From NCBI GenBank assembly GCA_009705165.1, contig WLCU01000070.1, forward strand, positions 1 through 5,451: 5,451 nt of DNA, written 5' to 3'. A model generated the notes under the pieces. It was not told where the DNA came from. It did not search any database and was given only the letters and a program-made list of their open reading frames with translations. This document shows positions 1 through 5,451 of this stretch, in pieces (positions within the stretch are counted from its first letter, which is position 1; every line of letters begins with the position of its first letter). This stretch comes from Actinomycetota bacterium (GTDB lineage: Bacteria; Actinomycetota; Actinomycetes; Nanopelagicales; Nanopelagicaceae). A program made the position numbers and the translations under genes.

Positions 1-802
1 CTACTAGAGCAAAAAGTGACAACAAGTGTTCTTTAGCTTTGTTGCGATCCTCGCCCGAGCTTTCTTTAATTACATGCAGCAAACGTGAAAAAGCTGCTTC
101 AACTCCCCCATTTACAATCTCTAAGTCAGCAGCTCTTAACTGCAAAGCTATATCAGATGGATTTAAGGTTGCCTCGTTAATTACTGCATCTAGTTGCAAT
201 CCATCAGTGCGAATTAGTAATTGGGTTTGGGCTAAACCTAGTTTGGCAAATGAGTCACTGGGTTTACGGGCAAGAAGTCTTTTGTATGCAGCTTCGGCTT
301 TGGCAAAATCCCCGGACTCAAGAGCAGCTACCGCTTCTTCTTCTTCCGGTTCAATATGTTCAACTGGAGCTTGGCCGACTCCTTGTTCGGCGGCAAGAGT
401 TAATACCTTGTCTAGCACTAAGCGTATTTGTGCTTCTGGATATTCCTGTTCAAACAAAGGAACTATTTGTTCTGCAATGAGTGCAACGGCATATGGAATT
501 TTCTGAGTTTGAAGTGCCTGTGCAACTTGCGCTTGGGCATCAATATCTACATGAGCCAGAATCCATGAACCCTGATAGCTCTTTTCAAGTTCAGCCATGG
601 TGTTTAACATGCTGACAGATTCAGCGCTTCGTTGTGACCAACAAAATAAAATTACTGGCTTTACTTTAGACATTGGCAAGAACTGAGAAGTTAAATTCGC
701 AGCAGTTACTTCAACGCCAGGGGTTGGTCCGTTGAGCACGGCCTTAGGTTTTCCTAAGGAACTTAAATCAACTGCCTGTGCAAAATTAGGAGGATTGCTC
801 AC
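1..802 (-). CDS. ybbN: YbbN/CnoX-like thioredoxin-fold and TPR co-chaperone (3' end cut off)
   Basis: I read 267 uninterrupted codons from a GTG start, running off the left edge of the window. Residues about 28-135 look like a thioredoxin domain: a beta strand VILFCW (50-55), a degenerate active site WSQRS (55-59) and the cis-proline element KIPYAV with Pro103. Both cysteines of the usual WCxxC are serines here, so disulfide redox activity is unlikely; Cys54 lies just before the tryptophan. An acidic linker (EPEEEE, 151-156) leads to helical TPR-like repeats from about 157, seen in ALESGDFAKAEAAYKRLL. This order matches YbbN/CnoX of E. coli, about 284 residues, which binds chaperones and holds clients, so only the last few tens of residues should be missing. 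The GTG start is chosen because AGGA lies 7 bases upstream and the frame upstream is closed by the previous gene's stop. It is the second gene of an operon with the DUF4032 gene. The family call is solid; a redox-independent role is inference. Confidence 0.85.
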   Translation of the reverse strand, partial: MSNPPNFAQAVDLSSLGKPKAVLNGPTPGVEVTAANLTSQFLPMSKVKPVILFCWSQRSAESVSMLNTMAELEKSYQGSWILAHVDIDAQAQVAQALQTQKIPYAVALIAEQIVPLFEQEYPEAQIRLVLDKVLTLAAEQGVGQAPVEHIEPEEEEAVAALESGDFAKAEAAYKRLLARKPSDSFAKLGLAQTQLLIRTDGLQLDAVINEATLNPSDIALQLRAADLEIVNGGVEAAFSRLLHVIKESSGEDRNKAKEHLLSLFALV

Positions 803-809
803 TGCTACA

Positions 810-813
810 TCCT
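810..813 (-). promoter_or_regulatory. Shine-Dalgarno AGGA for the YbbN-like gene
   Basis: On the minus strand AGGA sits 7 bases before the GTG at 802 and overlaps the TAG stop (814-812) of the upstream DUF4032 gene. The overlap suggests translational coupling within a two-gene operon. It decides the GTG start, because the in-frame stop leaves no room for an earlier one. Confidence 0.65.
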
Positions 814-2038
814 AATGGGCAGGGATATCTACACCAGAATCGCGGCGATACGGCAAGATTTCTTGAACGTAGTTATCGGCGGCAAACTCAAGGCCAACGT
901 CGCTTCCTTTTTGTTCACTCAAATACCAGCGGTTTTCAAGGATTTCATGAAACATTTGGGCTCGCTCTACGCGTCCACGCATCTGCTCTGGGACGCGATT
1001 AATTATTGGTTCAAAGACTTCAATAAACCACGTCTTGGCCACTTCAGTTACTGAAAGTGCAGATCGTTCATGGCGAGCTCGGTAGCGATCAAAAGATGCA
1101 AGCAAACGTTTTGCCTGCAGTTCCTCCGTTTCGATTCCCATTAACTCGCGTAAACGCTGCGTGTGATAACCCGCAGCAACTAGGCGCGGTTGGAATGAAA
1201 GCATCTGGCTGTCACCATCGATAGTGATGGAAACTTCTTCGACAGCAAAGCCCAAATCATGAAGCTGGCGCATTGCACGTTCTACTGCATGACGATCCTT
1301 AGGATCAAGAAGTTGTCGCTCTTTAAGAGCTGCCCAAATACGGCGATACCTTCTAATAACGGCTTCTGCTGCGCGCACTGGATCCATGCCTGGATAAAGA
1401 ACTCCTGAAAGGCGTAAATCTTCTAGTTCGGCAGCAACATTAAACATTGCAATATCTAAATCATGTTCGCGCTGCCCATCACTTAAAGTTTTTTGAAATT
1501 CACCAGTTTCGGCGTCAACTAAGTAAGCGGCAAATCCTTCGGCATCTCGGCGGAATAAAGTATTAGATAACGAGCAATCGCCCCACCAAAAACCAAGTAA
1601 GTGTAATCGCACTAACAAAAGAGCTAAAGCGTTAGCCATTGTGTTTACATCATGGGCGGTAACAGAGCCTGAAAGCAGAACTCGATAAGGAAGTGAGTAA
1701 GGCAAAAAGCGCGTAACTATTGCGCATGGGAGTTCTTCGCCAGTTGCATCGGTACGACCCTCGACCACAGCTATCTGTTCAACACATGGCGCTTTGAGGG
1801 AAGTAAGTTCGCGCAAAACTTTATATTCTCGATTTGCAAACTCGGATACCGTTTCCTTCACTGCATAAACTGGTGCATCTTCATCTGTGGTAGCGCGAAC
1901 TAAGCGAACCACGTGGCGCGAAATACCTCGTTTTTCGGCCAAGGCCGGATCTTCTGGCCACTCTTCCAAACTCTGTTGCCAAGGCAGCCCAGTAACGGCA
2001 GCGATTTCCTCGCCTAAACCGGTGATCCTCAAAGCCAT
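812..2038 (-). CDS. DUF4032 protein with Kdo/WaaP-type kinase-like domain
   Basis: The protein has 408 residues and no signal peptide or membrane segment, so it is probably cytoplasmic. The N-terminal half has the marks of a protein-kinase-like fold of the lipopolysaccharide kinase (Kdo/WaaP) type. VYAVKE supplies a candidate ATP-anchoring Lys61, and Glu71 in FANREYKVL may pair with it. WWGDCSLSNTLF (151-162) is a catalytic loop with Asp154 and Asn159, and LVDAETGE (173-180) supplies the metal-binding Asp175 in place of DFG. Roughly residues 220-400 are charged and helical and correspond to the DUF4032 region, which in actinobacteria is commonly attached to such a kinase-like domain. The substrate is unknown. 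The gene leads the operon with the YbbN-like co-chaperone, 9 bases apart. The start is uncertain: AGGGA lies 12 bases before the ATG, which is long, while an in-frame CTG at 2044-2042 would be 6 bases from it. An in-frame TAG just upstream (2055-2053) excludes anything longer. Family call is confident; enzymatic activity is inferred from motifs. Confidence 0.87.
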   Translation of the reverse strand: MALRITGLGEEIAAVTGLPWQQSLEEWPEDPALAEKRGISRHVVRLVRATTDEDAPVYAVKETVSEFANREYKVLRELTSLKAPCVEQIAVVEGRTDATGEELPCAIVTRFLPYSLPYRVLLSGSVTAHDVNTMANALALLLVRLHLLGFWWGDCSLSNTLFRRDAEGFAAYLVDAETGEFQKTLSDGQREHDLDIAMFNVAAELEDLRLSGVLYPGMDPVRAAEAVIRRYRRIWAALKERQLLDPKDRHAVERAMRQLHDLGFAVEEVSITIDGDSQMLSFQPRLVAAGYHTQRLRELMGIETEELQAKRLLASFDRYRARHERSALSVTEVAKTWFIEVFEPIINRVPEQMRGRVERAQMFHEILENRWYLSEQKGSDVGLEFAADNYVQEILPYRRDSGVDIPAH

Positions 2039-2050
2039 AGTCAGTATTGT

Positions 2051-2055
2051 TCCCT
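2051..2055 (-). promoter_or_regulatory. Shine-Dalgarno-like AGGGA before the DUF4032 gene
   Basis: Minus-strand AGGGA precedes the ATG at 2038 by 12 bases, longer than the usual 5-9. It precedes an in-frame CTG (2044-2042) by 6 bases. Either the ATG is used with poor spacing, the rare CTG start adds two residues, or the match is chance. No clear TANNNT box sits 6-7 bases before this ATG, so this gene does not look leaderless as its neighbours do. Confidence 0.3.
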
Positions 2056-2084
2056 AAAAATGTGACAGGCAGATGAACACCACG

Positions 2085-2100
2085 TCTCATACAAGTGAGA
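2085..2100. repeat. Short inverted repeat between divergent genes (possible operator)
   Basis: TCTCA and TGAGA form perfect 5-bp arms around a 6-bp spacer in the 84-base region between the divergent DUF4032 and transporter genes. It lies 10 bases upstream of the transporter's -10 box, where a -35 element or operator would be. Arms this short arise by chance often, and no regulator is encoded nearby. The rest of this intergenic region shows only the AGGGA and the -10 box listed separately. Confidence 0.22.
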
Positions 2101-2110
2101 TAACTATCTT

Positions 2111-2116
2111 TACAAT
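2111..2116 (+). promoter_or_regulatory. -10 box TACAAT of a leaderless promoter for the transporter
   Basis: TACAAT is close to the TATAAT consensus and ends 6 bases before the ATG at 2123, so transcription would begin at or within a base or two of the start codon. There is no Shine-Dalgarno between them. This is the classic layout of leaderless actinobacterial genes. No recognisable -35 hexamer is present at 17 bp spacing. Confidence 0.55.
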
Positions 2117-2122
2117 GGTTCC

Positions 2123-3250
2123 ATGGCAATTACAGAGCGAATTAAGAAGGCAACTAAACGAACATCTAAAGCAACGGCAGTTCCGGCCGATTATGGAATT
2201 GCAGGCGCTCCAATTAACCGCTCTCATCCTTTCTATTTTGGATTCATTGCAACTCTCGGCGCGCTAACTGCAATTGTGCTGATGCGCGCACTTGCAAGCG
2301 TTTCCCAGATTTTTGTACTGATTCTCATTGCCCTATTTTTAGCGACAGGTTTAAATCCTGCAGTCGAAGCACTACGTCGACGAAATATGTCTCGAACCAC
2401 TGCTGTTACCGTGATTTTTACTGGGGTTATCTTGTTTGTAATTTTCTTTTCTTTAGTTGTAGTTCCACCCGTTATATCGCAAGGAACACAATTAATTAAC
2501 AAAGCACCCGGACTTTTGTCAGATCTCACCGCAAATGCAACTATTAATAAATTAAATGACCAATATGGAATTATCGACACATTGCAGACTAAATTGAAAT
2601 CAATTACTTCGGATGGCACTTTGCTCATTTCTACTTTTGGTGGAGTTGTGGGTGTGGGTAAGTCAGTTCTTTCTGGTTTCTTTACTTTCCTAACCATTTT
2701 GGTCTTAACGCTCTATTTCATTACATCACTCCCTCAAGCCGTAGACCTTGGCCTCTCATTAGTACCAGCCTCACGTCGTGAACGGATTGGCCGTCTAACT
2801 AATGCTGTAATAGCGCGCGTTGGATCATTCGTTGGCAGTCAGATAATCATTGCTGCCATGGCATCAGTCTTTGTTTTCTTCATGTCTTTGGCTTTGGGAC
2901 TTCCTTCACCAATAGCCATCGGAATGATTGTTCTGGTCTGTGGTCTGATTCCTTTGATTGGCCATTTCTTAGGGTGTGGAATCGTCACCATCATTGCCTT
3001 GACGCAATCTGTCTTGATCGGCGTTATTGCCTTTGTGGCTTACGTTGTTTATGTTCAAGTTGAAAATTATGTTGTGACTCCACGCATTATGAAGCGCACA
3101 TTGTCAGTTCCTGGCGCAGTAACAATTATTTCAGCACTTATAGGTTCATCACTATTAGGTCTAATTGGCGGTCTATTAGCCGTTCCAGTTGCCGCTTCAA
3201 TTATTTTGATCCTAGATGAAGTTGTTATTCCTCGAGCTAATAACTCTTAA
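2123..3250 (+). CDS. AI-2E family transporter (PF01594-type permease)
   Basis: This 375-residue integral membrane protein has the usual length and layout of the AI-2E family (E. coli TqsA, YdiK, PerM). A basic N-terminus of about 35 residues is followed by membrane segments near 38-58, 61-78 and 95-117. A hydrophilic region follows (about 118-175), as is typical of the family. Further segments lie near 176-200, 235-260, 262-283 and 286-310, with a final hydrophobic stretch 331-365. Family signatures include LNPAVEALRRR (77-87), the PLIG block (277-280), QVENYVVTPRIM (312-323) and the closing GLIGGLLAVPVAA. TqsA exports autoinducer-2, but most members have other or unknown substrates and some act as ion antiporters, so no substrate is assigned. 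The ATG at 2123 is chosen because it follows a TACAAT box by 6 bases. An ATG at 2115 is in another frame. The stop overlaps that of the convergent hydrolase by 4 bp (TTAA, 3247-3250). Confidence 0.9.
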   Translation: MAITERIKKATKRTSKATAVPADYGIAGAPINRSHPFYFGFIATLGALTAIVLMRALASVSQIFVLILIALFLATGLNPAVEALRRRNMSRTTAVTVIFTGVILFVIFFSLVVVPPVISQGTQLINKAPGLLSDLTANATINKLNDQYGIIDTLQTKLKSITSDGTLLISTFGGVVGVGKSVLSGFFTFLTILVLTLYFITSLPQAVDLGLSLVPASRRERIGRLTNAVIARVGSFVGSQIIIAAMASVFVFFMSLALGLPSPIAIGMIVLVCGLIPLIGHFLGCGIVTIIALTQSVLIGVIAFVAYVVYVQVENYVVTPRIMKRTLSVPGAVTIISALIGSSLLGLIGGLLAVPVAASIILILDEVVIPRANNS

Positions 3251-3957
3251 AACTCAACTGGTAACGGGGATTTGTCCCCAGTTACTGCCGTGTTTATTTC
3301 AGATAAAACGCGATGTACTGCCGGTTCTCCAAGCCATAAATGCTTTGCATCCTCGACTGGAATTATTCTTAACTTTGGAACAATTGAGAATCGTTTTTTA
3401 GCTTCATCGGGCCTTAAGTAATCATCATGTTCTGGAACTAACGCCAGGATTGGTCTTGGATCAGAGTTCCAATATTTCAGTTCTTCATCAGTTGTGGTAC
3501 GAAGCGGTGGACTTAAGAGAATCAGGCCTTTGTGTCGTGGGTCTTTTGCATGCCGAAGAGCTAAATCTGTCCCAAATGACCAACCAACAATCCAAAGGTT
3601 TTCTAATTTTAGAACTTCAAAGCAATAATCAATCATCGCCTGAACATCTAAACCTTCGGCATCACCATTATCGAAACTTCCGGTACTACTTCCAGCATCG
3701 CTAGAAGTACCGCGTGTATTGAATCGAACAACGGTGATTCCCGCCATTGCCGGCAATCGGTTTGCAGCTTTTTTATAAACGTGGGAGTCCATCATTCCCC
3801 CGGCAGTTGGTAAAGGATGCAAAGTTAATATTGAAGCTTTGGATGGGCCGATAGGCGCGGCAACTTCGCCGATTAAATCCACACCATCTGTTGTATGTAC
3901 ATGAAATGGAGTCCGTAACGCCGGTAAGACAGAACTGGGTCTGATTATCTCGGCCAT
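3247..3957 (-). CDS. Alpha/beta hydrolase, COG2945-type
   Basis: The 236-residue protein is a compact cytoplasmic alpha/beta hydrolase with no signal peptide. Near the N-terminus HPLPTAGGMMDSHV (47-60) matches the family's HPHPxxGG block, thought to shape the oxyanion hole. VRFNTRGTSSDAG (77-89) and SFDNGDAEGLD (94-104) match the conserved NxRGxGxSxGxFDxGxGExxD region. The nucleophile elbow is GWSFG (125-129) with Ser127. The acid is probably Asp178 or Asp179 in PEHDDYL, and the base His206 in DAKHLWLG, so the triad appears complete. COG2945 proteins are mostly uncharacterised esterase-like enzymes; the substrate is unknown. A TAAGAT box ends 7 bases before the ATG and no Shine-Dalgarno is seen, so the mRNA is probably leaderless. 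The gene is divergent from the aldehyde dehydrogenase and converges on the transporter with a 4-bp stop overlap. Confidence 0.88.
   Translation of the reverse strand: MAEIIRPSSVLPALRTPFHVHTTDGVDLIGEVAAPIGPSKASILTLHPLPTAGGMMDSHVYKKAANRLPAMAGITVVRFNTRGTSSDAGSSTGSFDNGDAEGLDVQAMIDYCFEVLKLENLWIVGWSFGTDLALRHAKDPRHKGLILLSPPLRTTTDEELKYWNSDPRPILALVPEHDDYLRPDEAKKRFSIVPKLRIIPVEDAKHLWLGEPAVHRVLSEINTAVTGDKSPLPVEF
3261..3285. terminator. Hairpin, possible bidirectional terminator inside the hydrolase 3' end
   Basis: GTAACGGGGA pairs with TCCCC-A-GTTAC across a TTTG loop: ten base pairs with one bulged A at 3280 and a GC-rich core. It starts 10 bases after the transporter's stop and lies within the last codons of the convergent hydrolase. 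On the plus strand it is followed by a partly T-rich stretch (TGTTTATTT). On the minus strand GTTTT comes some bases later. Neither is a strong U-tract, so termination is plausible rather than certain. Confidence 0.45.
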
Positions 3958-3964
3958 ACTTCAA

Positions 3965-3970
3965 ATCTTA
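3965..3970 (-). promoter_or_regulatory. -10 box TAAGAT of a leaderless promoter for the hydrolase
   Basis: Minus-strand TAAGAT fits TANNNT and ends 7 bases before the ATG at 3957, with no Shine-Dalgarno between, so the transcript would start at about the start codon. It lies in the short gap shared with the divergent aldehyde dehydrogenase. No convincing -35 is visible. Confidence 0.5.
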
Positions 3971-3982
3971 TCTTTAGCCCAC

Positions 3983-3988
3983 TACGCT
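3983..3988 (+). promoter_or_regulatory. -10 box TACGCT of a leaderless promoter for the aldehyde dehydrogenase
   Basis: TACGCT fits TANNNT and ends 7 bases before the ATG at 3996. A weak -35-like TTCAAA (3960-3965) sits 17 bp upstream and overlaps the first base of the hydrolase's TAAGAT box. No Shine-Dalgarno is present apart from GGA only 3 bases from the ATG, too close to work. Confidence 0.42.
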
Positions 3989-3995
3989 TTGGACC

Positions 3996-5451
3996 ATGGC
4001 CACTAAGCGCACTCCAACTTTTGATTCACATAACCCAGCAACTGGCGAAATCGCTGGTACTTATCCGATTTTTAGCGCTAAACAAGTTGCTGAGGTCGTG
4101 GGACATGCGCGCACTGCATCTACTAAGTGGCAAGAACTTGGTTTTAATGGTCGAAAGAAAGTTTTACTTAAGTGGTCCTCTCTAATTATTAATCGTGTCG
4201 ATCAAGTCGCAGCTTTAATTTCACTTGAAACCGGAAAGCCAATCAGTGATGCAAAGTTAGAAGCAAGTATGGCTGTAAGCCACATTGGTTGGGCAGCGCG
4301 TCATGCCGAAGAAATTATGCGCACCTCATACCGAGCACCTGGCTTGTTAATGGCCAATATGTCGGCAACGGTTCAACGATCTCCACTTGGAGTTGTTGGT
4401 GTAATTGGTCCATGGAATTATCCAATTTTTACTCCGGTGGGTTCAATTTCATATGCATTAGCTGCTGGTAACACTGTTGTATTTAAGCCAAGTGAATACA
4501 CGCCAGGTGTTGGAATGTGGCTTGAAGAAGTATTTAACGAAGTTGCACCTTTCGCCGATATCTTTACAACAATCACTGGCCTCGGCGAAACTGGCGGTGC
4601 GCTTTGCACCAGTGGCGTAGACAAACTCTCTTTCACTGGATCTACTCGCACAGCAAAACTCGTTGCTGCCCAATGCGCAACGACCATGACTCCTGTCGTG
4701 CTTGAGTGCGGTGGCAAGGATCCAGTAATTGTTGCAGCTGATGCCAATTTAGCGCGCGCTGTCGATGCAACAATGTGGTCTGCAATGGCAAATGCTGGTC
4801 AATCCTGTATCGGCGCTGAACGCGTTTATGTTGATGAAAAAGTTGCAGATCAATTTATTACTCTGGCAGTTGAATTAGCTAAAACTATTCATGCTGGTGC
4901 GCCCGGTGATGGAAATTACGGCCCAGCAACTATGCCATCACAGATTAAAGTGATTCAGTCACATATTAAAGCTGCGATTAAAGATGGTGGCTCTTGTGCC
5001 TATGGCGGTCCCGAATCTGTACAACCTCCTTTTGTGCAGCCAGTTATTTTTTTAGATGTCCCTGAAGATTCTGCAGCCATGCGTGAAGAAACTTTTGGCC
5101 CAACAATTATCATTAATCGAGTTAAAGATATGCAAGAAGCAATCAAACTAGCTAATGCATCTAGTTATGGTCTTGGCGCAAATGTGTGGTCAAAGCGCCA
5201 CGGTAAAAGCATTGCTGCAGAACTTGCATGTGGAATGGTTGCCATTAACTCAACATTTTCATTTGCAGCGGTTGCATCTGTGCCTTTCGGCGGCGTGAAA
5301 GAGAGTGGTTATGGGCGTGTACATGGCCCTGAAGGTTTACTTGAATACACATACCCACGAACTGTTGTACGCACACGGTTTAATTTGCCGATGAGTTTCT
5401 TAAGCTTTAAGCGTCGGCCTAAAGATGACCGTCTGGTTATTGCGGTAACTA
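3996..5451 (+). CDS. NAD(P)-dependent aldehyde dehydrogenase (3' end cut off)
   Basis: I read 485 uninterrupted codons from the ATG to the window's right edge with no stop. It is a soluble aldehyde dehydrogenase oxidising an aldehyde to the acid with NAD(P)+. Catalytic and cofactor motifs are all present: GPWNYP with oxyanion Asn141, KPSE with cofactor-binding Lys164, FTGST (213-217), LECGG with general base Glu237, GQSCIG with nucleophile Cys271, EETFGP (364-369) and PFGGVKESGYGR (430-441). The end of the visible protein (HGPEGLLEYT, then a basic tail with FKRRPK) is like actinobacterial GabD2-type succinate-semialdehyde dehydrogenases, which run to about 500-520 residues, so only a short C-terminus should be missing. 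Substrate cannot be fixed from sequence; succinate semialdehyde is one guess among several aldehydes. The ATG is chosen for the alignment of the N-terminal FDSHNPATGE motif and the -10 box 7 bases upstream. It is divergent from the COG2945-type hydrolase. Confidence 0.92.
   Translation, partial: MATKRTPTFDSHNPATGEIAGTYPIFSAKQVAEVVGHARTASTKWQELGFNGRKKVLLKWSSLIINRVDQVAALISLETGKPISDAKLEASMAVSHIGWAARHAEEIMRTSYRAPGLLMANMSATVQRSPLGVVGVIGPWNYPIFTPVGSISYALAAGNTVVFKPSEYTPGVGMWLEEVFNEVAPFADIFTTITGLGETGGALCTSGVDKLSFTGSTRTAKLVAAQCATTMTPVVLECGGKDPVIVAADANLARAVDATMWSAMANAGQSCIGAERVYVDEKVADQFITLAVELAKTIHAGAPGDGNYGPATMPSQIKVIQSHIKAAIKDGGSCAYGGPESVQPPFVQPVIFLDVPEDSAAMREETFGPTIIINRVKDMQEAIKLANASSYGLGANVWSKRHGKSIAAELACGMVAINSTFSFAAVASVPFGGVKESGYGRVHGPEGLLEYTYPRTVVRTRFNLPMSFLSFKRRPKDDRLVIAVT

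Noticed and set aside
39..506. Plus-strand open frames of 155 and 76 residues
   Set aside because: They lie antisense to the YbbN-like gene, which has clear domain motifs, and their translations are low-complexity and Ser/Ala-rich with no recognisable family.
1881..2267. Open frames crossing the divergent intergenic region on both strands
   Set aside because: Each overlaps a gene with strong family motifs in another frame and none has a plausible protein signature or ribosome binding site.
2233..2697. Minus-strand 154-residue open frame inside the transporter gene
   Set aside because: It is the antisense shadow of a hydrophobic membrane protein and shows no motif of its own.
2123..3250. Assigning autoinducer-2 export (TqsA) and hence a quorum-sensing system
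   Set aside because: The family name is misleading: most members do not transport AI-2, and no luxS or other signalling gene is in the window.
4289..4747. Open frames on both strands inside the aldehyde dehydrogenase gene
   Set aside because: The aldehyde dehydrogenase frame carries all catalytic motifs over this stretch, so these are shadows.
1..5451. A defence, toxin-antitoxin, biosynthetic or mobile system
   Set aside because: No transposase, nuclease, integrase, direct-repeat array or toxin-antitoxin-sized gene pair is seen, and all five genes belong to widespread chromosomal families.

Overview
The window looks like ordinary chromosomal DNA from a small-genome, moderate-to-low-GC actinobacterium. 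The freshwater acI/Nanopelagicales group is my best guess. This rests on three things: an actinobacterial-style kinase-like DUF4032 protein, an actinobacterial-style thioredoxin/TPR co-chaperone without CxxC cysteines, and several genes that begin right after a TANNNT -10 box with no Shine-Dalgarno, as expected for leaderless mRNAs. This placement is inference. I see no rRNA, tRNA, CRISPR array, insertion sequence, prophage or other mobile element, and no gap between genes longer than 84 bases.

Layout. On the minus strand, 2038 to 1 holds a two-gene operon: a kinase-like DUF4032 protein (2038-812), then after only 9 bases a YbbN-like thioredoxin/TPR co-chaperone (802-1, cut by the window edge). 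Divergent from it is an AI-2E family membrane transporter on the plus strand (2123-3250). It meets tail-to-tail, sharing 4 bp, a minus-strand alpha/beta hydrolase of the COG2945 type (3957-3247). A strong hairpin inside the last codons of the hydrolase may end transcription from both sides. Divergent from the hydrolase, across only 37 to 38 bases, is a plus-strand NAD(P)-dependent aldehyde dehydrogenase (3996 onward), cut by the right edge.

Function. The genes do not form one clear pathway. The co-chaperone suggests protein quality control, and its tight coupling to the DUF4032 kinase-like gene is the most informative link in the window. The hydrolase and aldehyde dehydrogenase share a compact divergent promoter region and could be co-regulated, but nothing in the sequence fixes a common substrate. 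I found no convincing novel system. The points most worth a second look are the uncharacterised kinase-like protein with an apparently intact catalytic core, the SxxS thioredoxin fold, the leaderless divergent promoters and the coding-sequence hairpin.
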